From contig JAFGXK010000189.1 of NCBI GenBank assembly GCA_016936695.1, forward strand, positions 1 through 11,670: a DNA stretch of 11,670 bases, given 5' to 3'. A model generated the notes under the pieces. It searched no databases. It had not been told where the DNA came from and worked only from the letters and a program-made list of their open reading frames with translations. Below, piece by piece: positions 5,310 to 11,670 of this stretch. A program made the position numbers and the translations under genes. This stretch comes from Bacteroidales bacterium. Its GTDB lineage: Bacteria; Bacteroidota; Bacteroidia; Bacteroidales; VadinHA17. How positions within the stretch are numbered: position 1 is the stretch's first letter; each line of letters starts with the position of its first letter.

Positions 5310-6420
5310 TAATTTAAAATCAATCATTGCGGTCATTTTTATTATGACGGCTCTCACGGCCGGTTCATGCTCCAACAGGGCAGGAAATGCCGTAAAAACA
5401 TCAACTGAATCAACGGGGAAAGCCAGCGCTGATCTGCCGGCAAGTCTGATCAAGATGAAGTCACCGGCTGAGAATGATGAGTTCAGGCTTAATGACCAGG
5501 TTAAGATATCGCTTGAACCTGCAGCAGATGAAGGAATCCTTGACTCTGTGAGGGTTAGTTTCGACGGGAAACAGGTTGCTTTGCTGAAATCAGCTCCTTG
5601 GGAATGCACCGTTACAGGTGATTTTACCGGAACGACAGGCAGAAAACCTGTTAAAGCCGTGGCTTATACAGCCGGTAAGACTCAATCGGTAACCCGGTTT
5701 GTTTTAATATATTCTGACTCGGCACCCAAACGGCTTGGCTTCAGGCTTATTAGTACATATCCCCATGATCCCGGAGCTTTTACCCAGGGACTGTTCTTTC
5801 ACGACGGCGTTCTTTATGAAGGGACAGGACAGGAGACGGGATCGACACTCAGGACAGCGGAGCTGGAAACCGGAAGGGTGATTAGGCAGCATACCCTCGA
5901 TCCTTCTCTTTTCGGAGAGGGGATAACCCTGTTCAAAGACAGAATCTTCCAGGTAACATGGCAGAACAAGGTAGGCTTCGTATACAACAGATCCGATTTC
6001 AAACAGATCAATAAGATATATTATCAGGGCGAGGGATGGGGGCTTACCACAATCGGCGACAAGATTGTAAGAAGCGACGGCTCCAATATCCTTTATTTCC
6101 ATGAACCGGAAATGTTCGATGCCGTTTCGAGGCTCGAGGTCTATGACAATGAAAAGAAGGTTGACCAGCTAAACGAGCTTGAATATATAAACGGTGAGAT
6201 ATGGGCCAATATATGGATGACAGATCTCATTGCAAGGATAGATCCACTTACCGGTAAGGTGAATTCTTACGTCGATCTCACACGCCTTTTCCCCGAAGCA
6301 AAAAGACGAGAGGTTAATGCTGATGTCCTGAACGGAATTGCATGGGACCATCTTAGCGGAAGGATATTTGTCACCGGCAAGAGATGGCCCGCCCTCTATG
6401 AGATAGAAGTTATTGAATGA
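5299..6420 (+). CDS. Glutaminyl-peptide cyclotransferase, lipoprotein with N-terminal Ig-like domain
   Basis: Enzyme that turns N-terminal glutamine of peptides into pyroglutamate with release of ammonia (papaya-type, beta-propeller family, PF05096). The protein has 373 residues from ATG 5299. Residues 1-23 form a lipoprotein signal ending AGS-C24, so it is probably anchored in the periplasm or at the outer membrane. A low-complexity Ser/Thr linker follows, then an Ig-like beta domain at about 50-137. The propeller spans about 148-373 and carries family blocks TYPHDPGAFTQGL, EGTGQETGS, LNELEYINGEIWAN, LNGIAWD (344-350) and TGKRWP. The frame is open further upstream into the HAD gene, but the signal peptide fixes the start at 5299. 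The start overlaps the HAD gene by 11 nt. The stop overlaps the convergent lipid kinase gene by 11 nt, leaving no room for a terminator between them. Confidence 0.92.
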   Translation: MKADNLKSIIAVIFIMTALTAGSCSNRAGNAVKTSTESTGKASADLPASLIKMKSPAENDEFRLNDQVKISLEPAADEGILDSVRVSFDGKQVALLKSAPWECTVTGDFTGTTGRKPVKAVAYTAGKTQSVTRFVLIYSDSAPKRLGFRLISTYPHDPGAFTQGLFFHDGVLYEGTGQETGSTLRTAELETGRVIRQHTLDPSLFGEGITLFKDRIFQVTWQNKVGFVYNRSDFKQINKIYYQGEGWGLTTIGDKIVRSDGSNILYFHEPEMFDAVSRLEVYDNEKKVDQLNELEYINGEIWANIWMTDLIARIDPLTGKVNSYVDLTRLFPEAKRREVNADVLNGIAWDHLSGRIFVTGKRWPALYEIEVIE

Positions 6421-7363
6421 GCTTATTCCCGTAGATTATATTTATTGCCGACGGAATTATGCTGAATTCTGCCGGTGTGTGCCCGAGCATTTCCCCGTCA
6501 GCTTCTATATACAATATTGTGTCAGAAGTCACTTTCAGTCCGGTGCTCCTGAATCCGTCGATTTTCGGATGACTCAGGACGGTTCCGTCGTAAAGCATGC
6601 TAAGGCTTTTTATGATTTCCAGCTTACCCATCTCCTTTATTACAGTGATGTCGAGCAAGCCGTCGTCAGGAAGGGCATCGGGTGTCTGCCTCATCCCGCC
6701 TCCGCAATATCTGCCGTTCCCGATGTTGATTGAGAATACTTTTGCCTGACTGGTTTTCCCGTCGATAGTGATTTCAACCGGTGTGTTACTGTAGGAGGCA
6801 AGACTTTTCAGCAGGTTGAAGAAATAGATCGCCTTACTGCTCCTGCCTTTTTCCTTCTGTTTGTTGGTTCTTTTTATCACAGCCGCTTCGAAACCCAGAC
6901 CGGCTATATTGATAAAAAAGGTCCTGAGTTTCTCACTCTCCATGAAATAGTCGATAACGCCTATGTCGTGAAGAAGAGATTTTCCTTCCTTTATCACCCC
7001 GGCTGCTCCTTCATATACCAGGGGTATACCGAACATTCGTCCCCAGTCGTTTCCTGTTCCGACAGGTATCAGTCCGATTGTCACCTCTTTCGGGAGGCAA
7101 TGATCCTGAGTGAAAACACCGTTGATTACCTCGTGCAGTGTACCGTCGCCGCCGATTGAAATTATCTTCCTGTATCCTTCGGCAAGAATTTCCCTGGTGA
7201 ATTCCGTTGCCTGGCCTCTCCCCGTTGTTGTGAGTGATGTAAATCTTATGCCGTTCCTGCTGAGTACGTCTGAAATCCTGTCACGATCCTTCGAGCCTTT
7301 GCAGTTGCCCGCATTCGGATTAAAGATAGCGCACCATTCGGGTTTTGATCCGGGTTTTTCCAT
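6410..7363 (-). CDS. Diacylglycerol kinase family lipid kinase (DagK/YegS/sphingosine kinase type)
   Basis: Cytoplasmic or membrane-associated lipid kinase of the DAGK_cat family, 317 residues. Visible motifs are FNPNAG (14-19), the nucleotide-binding ISIGGDGTLHEVINGV (GGDGT at 71-75) and IPVGTGNDWGR (G102-D106). The C-terminal lobe has CGGGMRQTPDALPDDGLLD and the EADGEMLG motif near the end. Family members phosphorylate diacylglycerol, or sphingoid or ceramide lipids. Some Bacteroidota make sphingolipids, so the substrate cannot be fixed from sequence. The start is taken at ATG (complement 7361-7363); the frame extends six codons to a TTG at 7381, but ATG is closer to the conserved core. The gene is transcribed away from parA and converges on the glutaminyl cyclase. 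Confidence 0.93.
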   Translation of the reverse strand: MEKPGSKPEWCAIFNPNAGNCKGSKDRDRISDVLSRNGIRFTSLTTTGRGQATEFTREILAEGYRKIISIGGDGTLHEVINGVFTQDHCLPKEVTIGLIPVGTGNDWGRMFGIPLVYEGAAGVIKEGKSLLHDIGVIDYFMESEKLRTFFINIAGLGFEAAVIKRTNKQKEKGRSSKAIYFFNLLKSLASYSNTPVEITIDGKTSQAKVFSINIGNGRYCGGGMRQTPDALPDDGLLDITVIKEMGKLEIIKSLSMLYDGTVLSHPKIDGFRSTGLKVTSDTILYIEADGEMLGHTPAEFSIIPSAINIIYGNKLIQ

Positions 7364-7567
7364 CGGGATTCTTTTGGGCAAATATGTGAATAAATGAAGA
7401 ATAAAAGCTTTTCAGAGAGAGTAAAATTACAAAATTGCAGTGAGTCGCAACAGGTGAGCACATTAAGGCTTCTCAAAAAAAGATACTGTTAATAAAGTGT
7501 TGATAAGGACAAATAAAATGTTTACAATTACATTATTGGCGCTCCAAAGCTAAAAATTCATAAGTAG

Positions 7568-7575
7568 TAAATTTG
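7568..7575 (+). promoter_or_regulatory. Putative -7 box of the parAB promoter
   Basis: TAAATTTG matches TAnnTTTG and lies 38 bp before the parA ATG, giving a predicted leader of about 30 nt. No clear -33 element is found. A second box in the opposite orientation (TAGCTTTG on the minus strand, 7545-7552) could serve the lipid kinase gene with a leader of about 175 nt, but may be chance in AT-rich DNA. The 250-bp gap (7364-7613) shows no RNA gene, parS site or credible small ORF. Confidence 0.45.
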
Positions 7576-7613
7576 AAGCTCGAAATGAATAAGGAATTTC
7601 AATCTGGAATCAA

Positions 7614-8390
7614 ATGGGACGGATCATAGCTATTGCGAATCAGAAGGGTGGAGTAGGAAAGACGACGACAGCAATAAACCTGGCGGCCAGTCTGGCCGCC
7701 CTTGAGAAGAAAGTTATAATCATTGATGCTGATCCTCAGGCAAATGCCACCTCCGGGATAGGCATTGACACCCGTCAGCTGAAATCAACTGTCTATGACT
7801 GTCTGGTTGACGGAAAGGAGCCCTATGATACTGTAATGGTTACAACCATTGAGAATCTGTCGGTGATGCCGTCCAATATCGATCTTGTCGGAGCCGAGAT
7901 AGAAATGCTCGACAGGCCTGAAAGGGAAAAGATACTCAAGGGTATTCTCTCGAAGATATCCGCGAATTATGATTACGTGATCATCGACTGTTCCCCGTCG
8001 CTGGGCCTGCTCACCGTTAATGCCCTCACTGCAGCGAACTCGGTGATCATCCCCGTGCAGTGCGAGTATTTTGCGCTTGAGGGTCTTGGCAAGCTGCTTA
8101 ACACGATAAAGATAATTCAGGGCAACCTTAATCCCGACCTCGAGATAGAGGGCTTTCTGCTGACTATGTATGATTCAAGGCTCAGGCTTTCGAACCAGGT
8201 TGCCGAAGAGGTGAATAAACATTTCCAGCAGATGGTCTTCAAGACTATTATACAAAGGAATGTAAAGCTTTCGGAGGCTCCCAGTTTCGGGCAGCCGGCT
8301 ATACTGTATGATGCCGATTCGAGAGGAACCGTCAACTACCTGAATCTGGCCAGGGAGCTAATCGAAAAGCATGATCCCGACGGGAAATAA
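7614..8390 (+). CDS. parA: Chromosome partitioning ATPase ParA (Soj)
   Basis: MinD/ParA-family ATPase that binds the nucleoid as an ATP dimer and, with ParB, moves or separates chromosome origin regions. It has 258 residues, the normal Soj length. It carries the deviant Walker A motif KGGVGKTT (residues 11-18, with signature lysine K11 and catalytic-site K16), the A' motif IIDADPQAN (D40), and Walker B VIIDCSPSLG (D125). There is no N-terminal helix-turn-helix extension, so it is the chromosomal type rather than the large plasmid type Ia ParA. The ATG at 7614 follows a TAnnTTTG box; the conserved core begins right after the start. parB follows after 19 nt, forming one transcription unit. Confidence 0.97.
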   Translation: MGRIIAIANQKGGVGKTTTAINLAASLAALEKKVIIIDADPQANATSGIGIDTRQLKSTVYDCLVDGKEPYDTVMVTTIENLSVMPSNIDLVGAEIEMLDRPEREKILKGILSKISANYDYVIIDCSPSLGLLTVNALTAANSVIIPVQCEYFALEGLGKLLNTIKIIQGNLNPDLEIEGFLLTMYDSRLRLSNQVAEEVNKHFQQMVFKTIIQRNVKLSEAPSFGQPAILYDADSRGTVNYLNLARELIEKHDPDGK

Positions 8391-8409
8391 AACGTTAACC
8401 GAACTGACC

Positions 8410-9291
8410 ATGACAAAAAAGAATGCATTAGGAAGAGGACTTGGAGCGTTGATTGATGGTGTTGAGAAAGAAGTACTTGAGAGAAAAGTAGAACCCAACA
8501 TGGATATAGCAGTCGATTCGATAGACGGTAATCCTTTTCAGCCAAGGAGTCATTTTGATGAGCAGTCGCTTGAAGAGCTTGCAGCATCAATTAAAAAGCT
8601 CGGTATTGTTCAGCCCCTCACCGTAAGGGAAACAGCCGGCGGACGTTATCAGCTTATAGCCGGCGAGAGGCGCCTCAGGGCGGCACGCCTTGCAGGGCTT
8701 ACACATGTGCCTGCATATATCAGGACAGCTGATGACCAGGCAATGCTTGAACTTGCCCTGGTGGAAAACATCCAGCGAGAGGATCTCGATGCAATGGAAG
8801 TGGCCATTAGTTTCCAGAGGCTTATCGAGGAGTGCAGGGTGACACAGGAACAGCTTAGCGACAGGGTAGGGAAGCAACGTTCAACAATATCCAATTATCT
8901 TCGCCTTTTGCGCCTTCCTGCTGAGATACAGCTCGGAATCCGTAACAAGAGCATCACAATGGGCCATGCCCGAACCCTCGTCAATATCGAGAATCCCAAG
9001 ACCCAGATGGATATCTATTACCGCATTATCGATGGTGAACTTTCTGTCAGACAGGTCGAGGAACTCGTCAGATCACTTCAGGCTCTTACCATCAAGGATC
9101 CGGTTAAAACGGAAAGGAAAAAGAAACTCAATGAGGATTTTAAACAGCTTTCCGAACATCTGAACCGGATTTTCTCAACAAAGATCAATTTCAGAATAAA
9201 TGAACAGGGTAAGGGAAAGATAGTGATCCCCTTCGAGAATCCGGAAGAGATGGAGCGCATTTTGGGGCTCTTTGACCGGCTTAACTATTGA
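8410..9291 (+). CDS. parB: Chromosome partitioning protein ParB (Spo0J)
   Basis: CTP-dependent DNA clamp that loads at parS and spreads, recruiting SMC and stimulating ParA. It has 293 residues from ATG 8410. The N-terminal KKNALGRGLGALI is the peptide that activates ParA ATPase (R9). The CTP-binding domain shows NPFQPR (41-46), GERRLRAA (85-92) and ENIQR (119-123). A helix-turn-helix for parS follows at about 144-167 (VTQEQLSDRVGKQRSTISNY), and then a C-terminal dimer domain. An upstream ATG at 8371 is in frame but lies within the parA coding sequence. ATG 8410 is chosen because the conserved GRGL box normally lies within the first dozen residues. I found no canonical parS (TGTTTCACGTGAAACA type) in the window, so parS must be elsewhere or diverged. 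Confidence 0.96.
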   Translation: MTKKNALGRGLGALIDGVEKEVLERKVEPNMDIAVDSIDGNPFQPRSHFDEQSLEELAASIKKLGIVQPLTVRETAGGRYQLIAGERRLRAARLAGLTHVPAYIRTADDQAMLELALVENIQREDLDAMEVAISFQRLIEECRVTQEQLSDRVGKQRSTISNYLRLLRLPAEIQLGIRNKSITMGHARTLVNIENPKTQMDIYYRIIDGELSVRQVEELVRSLQALTIKDPVKTERKKKLNEDFKQLSEHLNRIFSTKINFRINEQGKGKIVIPFENPEEMERILGLFDRLNY

Positions 9292-9298
9292 AAATAAT

Positions 9299-9306
9299 TA
9301 TATTTG
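9299..9306 (+). promoter_or_regulatory. Putative internal promoter -7 box after parB
   Basis: TATATTTG matches TAnnTTTG exactly and lies 8 bp after the parB stop. A TTTG at 9271-9274 could be a -33 element, but the spacer of 24 bp is longer than usual. If active, it would transcribe the DUF5683 and mltD genes separately from parAB, with a start near 9313. Confidence 0.4.
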
Positions 9307-9354
9307 TCGCTCCGGTCCCGCCTGTTACGGGTAAAAATCCGGATTCTGCTGGTT

Positions 9355-9990
9355 TTGAGAACAATTAAAGAAATAAAAATTATTCTCATAGCGTTATTTT
9401 TTTGTGTTCCGGCTATTTTGCCTGCACAGGACTCAATTGTTGTGGCCAGGCCGGCTAAAAGAATCTTCAGACCAGAGCCGATGAAAGCCACCATGCTTGC
9501 AGTGGCATTCCCCGGCTTCGGCCAGGTTTACAACAGGAAATACTGGAAGATACCATTCGTTTACGCGGGTTTTGGTGGCGTTGCCTATAGTGTTGGATTT
9601 AATTCAGGCAAATACAATGAAATGATGAAAGCTTATCAGGATTTCACAGATAAAATCCCGGAAACTGACAGCTATATCGGACTTATCAAAGGCGCCGATC
9701 CGGCTGATTACGATCCTGTCCTTCATCCTGAAACCTATAATCCTTCAACTAAATCGTGGGTCGAGGATAACCTGCTCAGAGCCATCGATTACTACAAGCA
9801 GTACCGCGATCTCAGTTATATCGGCATAGCGGCATGGTATCTGATTACGGTACTCGACGCAAACGTTGATGCCAGTCTTGCTAATTTTGATGTCACCGAT
9901 CAGCTCGACCTTCAGGTTACTCCCCTCCGGATGCCTGTGCCCGGTGTTGCCGGGGCCGGGATTAACGTCAGTCTTACTTATAACTTTTAA
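9355..9990 (+). CDS. DUF5683 exported protein
   Basis: Bacteroidota-specific family (PF18935 as I recall it) of unknown function, often found between parB and envelope genes. From TTG 9355 it is 211 residues: an N-terminal signal or anchor (IKIILIALFFCVPAILPAQ), then the conserved block KATMLAVAFPGFGQVYNRKYWKIPFVYAGFGG with Gly and aromatic residues, a YYKQYRDLSYIGIAAWYLITVLDANVDA helix region, and a C-terminus ending INVSLTYNF. The final strand, alternating and ending in F, resembles outer membrane beta-strand ends. No ATG precedes the signal sequence, so a rare start codon is required. TTG 9355 gives a normal signal peptide and lies downstream of a good -7 box; TTG 9304 is the alternative and would overlap that box. 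The mltD gene starts 5 nt after the stop. Confidence 0.82.
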   Translation: MRTIKEIKIILIALFFCVPAILPAQDSIVVARPAKRIFRPEPMKATMLAVAFPGFGQVYNRKYWKIPFVYAGFGGVAYSVGFNSGKYNEMMKAYQDFTDKIPETDSYIGLIKGADPADYDPVLHPETYNPSTKSWVEDNLLRAIDYYKQYRDLSYIGIAAWYLITVLDANVDASLANFDVTDQLDLQVTPLRMPVPGVAGAGINVSLTYNF

Positions 9991-9995
9991 ACTTA

Positions 9996-11549
9996 ATGAA
10001 CGGAAGCATGATAAACATAAAGAAATCACTCCTTGGCCTCCTTCTGACTCTCCTGTTCACCAACGCCTGGTCAGTAAATGATACCATAATCCTCAATTCA
10101 GAGATATATGCCGAAAAAATATCAGACGACCTCGACAGCCTTGTTAACAGCTGGTATGTAAGAATGGCAATGGAAGGCCATCCTGATGATTTCATGGGCG
10201 ATTCAGCCGGAATAGAATATCCTGATACCATCTACAAGGGAAGGATAAGCAAAATATATTCACTGATAAAACTTCCCTATAACAGCATCATTCGGAACCA
10301 TATCCACGTCTACACAGTAAAACAAAGAAAGCAGTTCAGTGCAGTTCTCGGCTTGTCTGACTACTACTTTCCCAGGATAGAAGATATATTTGATTCATAC
10401 GGTTTGCCCGCCGAGCTGAAATACATGGCCGTGATTGAATCGGCCCTTAATCCGAATGCAGTATCACGTGCAGGCGCCACGGGCCTCTGGCAGTTCATGT
10501 ACAGCACCGGAAGATCCTACGGCCTCACTATCAATTCGCTCGTTGACGAGAGAAGGGACCCGATAAAAGCTACGCATGCAGCCGCAAAATACCTGAAGGA
10601 CCTGTACAAGATCTACAACGACTGGATGCTGGTGATAGCTGCTTATAACTGCGGACCGGGTAATGTAAACAAGGCGATCAGGCGATCGGATAACAAAAAG
10701 GACTACTGGGCTATCTACTACAGGCTTCCGCGCGAGACGAGGGGTTATATTCCCCAGTATGTGGCTGCCGCATATGCGATGAATTATTATGCCGAACACA
10801 GAATCAAACCTCTTCCCCTCAATATCCCTGTTGCCACTGATACCATTATGGTAACCACCGATATCCACCTGAACCAGATATCCGAAGTGATGCATATTCC
10901 CATGGGAGAACTGAAGGCTCTTAATCCCCAATACAGGACAGGACTGGTACCGGGTTCGTCAAAACCATTCTCCCTGACTCTTCCGATGAACCACCTGGGC
11001 GATTTTATCGACCTTAACGATACAATAAGAAACTACAAATCCGATATTTATCTTAGCAGGATTAACCAGACAGCAGATCCGACGCGCTCAACTTACACGC
11101 CCCCTGATGTTAAGGGAAAAACAAAACTGATTTACACGGTAAGGGACGGAGATAACCTGGGCTTTATTTCTGAGTGGTACCGTGTAGGACTGTCAGACCT
11201 GAGGTACTGGAATAATATATACAGGAATACAATAAGGATAGGTCAGAAGCTGGCTGTATATGTCGATCCTTCAAAGGCTGATTACTACTCGCAGGTGACC
11301 AATATGACCTTCGCACAGAAGCAGGCAATGATTGGAAAAACAGCACCGTTGGGTCCGGCGATGAGCTTAATGCAGCCTGGACCGGAAGGGGATTTCATTA
11401 CCTATACAGTACGGTCGGGTGATACGATATGGGATATAGTAAAAAAGTTCGATAACGTCAGCACCTCTGATGTTCTTCAGCTGAACAGCATCAGTGACGC
11501 GTCCAGGATAAAAGTCGGACAGGTATTGAGAATTAAGAAGAAGAGCTGA
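9996..11549 (+). CDS. mltD: Membrane-bound lytic murein transglycosylase D-like, SLT domain plus two LysM
   Basis: Periplasmic enzyme that cleaves the MurNAc-GlcNAc bond of peptidoglycan and forms 1,6-anhydroMurNAc. It has 517 residues from ATG 9996; ATG 10008 (MINIKKS) is an equally plausible start, four codons in. The N-terminal signal is SLLGLLLTLLFTNAWS, without a lipobox cysteine, unlike E. coli MltD, which is a lipoprotein. The GH23/SLT catalytic domain runs from about 122 to 270: LKYMAVIESALNP with catalytic E148, AGATGLWQFM, and VIAAYNCGPGNVNKAI. Two LysM peptidoglycan-binding modules follow: IYTVRDGDNLGFIS (about 378-423) and TYTVRSGDTIWDIV (about 469-515), the latter ending the protein. 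A possible third, degenerate LysM at about residues 284-330 (DIHLNQISEVMHIPMGELKA) precedes them. The gene is probably cotranscribed with the DUF5683 gene. Confidence 0.95.
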   Translation: MNGSMINIKKSLLGLLLTLLFTNAWSVNDTIILNSEIYAEKISDDLDSLVNSWYVRMAMEGHPDDFMGDSAGIEYPDTIYKGRISKIYSLIKLPYNSIIRNHIHVYTVKQRKQFSAVLGLSDYYFPRIEDIFDSYGLPAELKYMAVIESALNPNAVSRAGATGLWQFMYSTGRSYGLTINSLVDERRDPIKATHAAAKYLKDLYKIYNDWMLVIAAYNCGPGNVNKAIRRSDNKKDYWAIYYRLPRETRGYIPQYVAAAYAMNYYAEHRIKPLPLNIPVATDTIMVTTDIHLNQISEVMHIPMGELKALNPQYRTGLVPGSSKPFSLTLPMNHLGDFIDLNDTIRNYKSDIYLSRINQTADPTRSTYTPPDVKGKTKLIYTVRDGDNLGFISEWYRVGLSDLRYWNNIYRNTIRIGQKLAVYVDPSKADYYSQVTNMTFAQKQAMIGKTAPLGPAMSLMQPGPEGDFITYTVRSGDTIWDIVKKFDNVSTSDVLQLNSISDASRIKVGQVLRIKKKS

Positions 11550-11563
11550 TCCCTCTGACCCAG

Positions 11564-11670
11564 ATGCGCCCGATAAGGACATTTTTGCTTTTGCTGATCT
11601 ATCTGGTCTGTTTTGCAGGTCTTTCATATATTTTGCCGTGGGACCTTGGTCTTCCCACGATCAAAAACCT
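11564..11670 (+). CDS. N-terminal fragment of an unrecognised exported or membrane-anchored protein
   Basis: The open frame from ATG 11564 continues past the window end; 35 full codons are visible. Residues 1-5 (MRPIR) are basic and are followed by a hydrophobic stretch (TFLLLLIYLVCFAGLSYIL), then PWDLGLPTIKN. This is a signal peptide or N-terminal membrane anchor. C17 is not in a convincing lipobox, since the sequence around it (IYLVCF) has no small residue before the cysteine. It starts 14 nt after the mltD stop, so it is probably in the same operon. I do not recognise the family from this fragment. Confidence 0.6.
   Translation, partial: MRPIRTFLLLLIYLVCFAGLSYILPWDLGLPTIKN

Noticed and set aside
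4992..5609. 205-codon minus-strand frame across the HAD and cyclase genes
   Set aside because: It is antisense to two confidently assigned genes, has a low-complexity composition and no domain.
7246..7476. Minus-strand frame extending upstream of the lipid kinase start
   Set aside because: It is in a different frame from the kinase, has no domain and runs through AT-rich intergenic DNA.
7614..9291. Possible parS sites within or near parAB, e.g. ATTACGTGATCA around 7972-7983
   Set aside because: It shares only the ACGTGA core with the parS consensus, lacks the GTTTC/GAAAC arms, and lies in conserved parA coding sequence. No better match was found in the window.

Overview
The window looks like chromosomal DNA of a member of the Bacteroidota, probably the order Bacteroidales. 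The evidence is gene content and protein style: a DUF4492-cydA-cydB cluster, a BT0820-type HAD phosphatase, and parA-parB followed by a DUF5683 protein and an MltD-type LysM transglycosylase. In addition, several intergenic regions carry TAnnTTTG boxes, the -7 element of the Bacteroidota primary sigma factor, and most start codons lack a Shine-Dalgarno sequence. No species can be named from this. There is no rRNA, tRNA, CRISPR array, phage gene or insertion sequence.

Region 1 (1-4060, + strand) is a probable operon. It holds the end of an AI-2E family membrane protein (start off-window), a 75-residue DUF4492 protein, and cytochrome bd quinol oxidase subunits I (cydA) and II (cydB). The genes overlap or lie within 12 nt of each other. 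After cydB comes an 82-bp element built of 7-bp units, and then a 41-codon ORF (3935-4060) encoding a single-span membrane peptide. I consider that ORF a candidate small subunit of the oxidase, analogous to CydX; it is easily missed by gene callers.

Region 2 (4033-4755, - strand) is pssA, phosphatidylserine synthase. It converges on the small ORF and diverges from region 3 across about 100 bp that hold two opposed TAnnTTTG boxes and a 16-bp palindrome. Region 3 (4857-6420, + strand) is a HAD phosphatase overlapping a lipoprotein glutaminyl cyclase with an N-terminal Ig-like domain. Region 4 (6410-7363, - strand) is a diacylglycerol kinase family lipid kinase that converges on the cyclase with an 11-nt overlap.

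Region 5 (7614-11670, + strand) is the chromosome segregation and envelope cluster: parA, parB, a DUF5683 exported protein, an MltD-like lytic transglycosylase with two LysM domains, and the first 36 codons of another exported or membrane-anchored protein running off the window. ParA and ParB act on the nucleoid; the next three products have export signals, so the cluster joins segregation with cell wall functions.

Most of the window is ordinary core genome. The points most worth a second look are the small ORF after cydB, the period-7 element before it, the altered acidic residues of CydB, the strong ribosome binding site before cydB, and the palindrome upstream of pssA.
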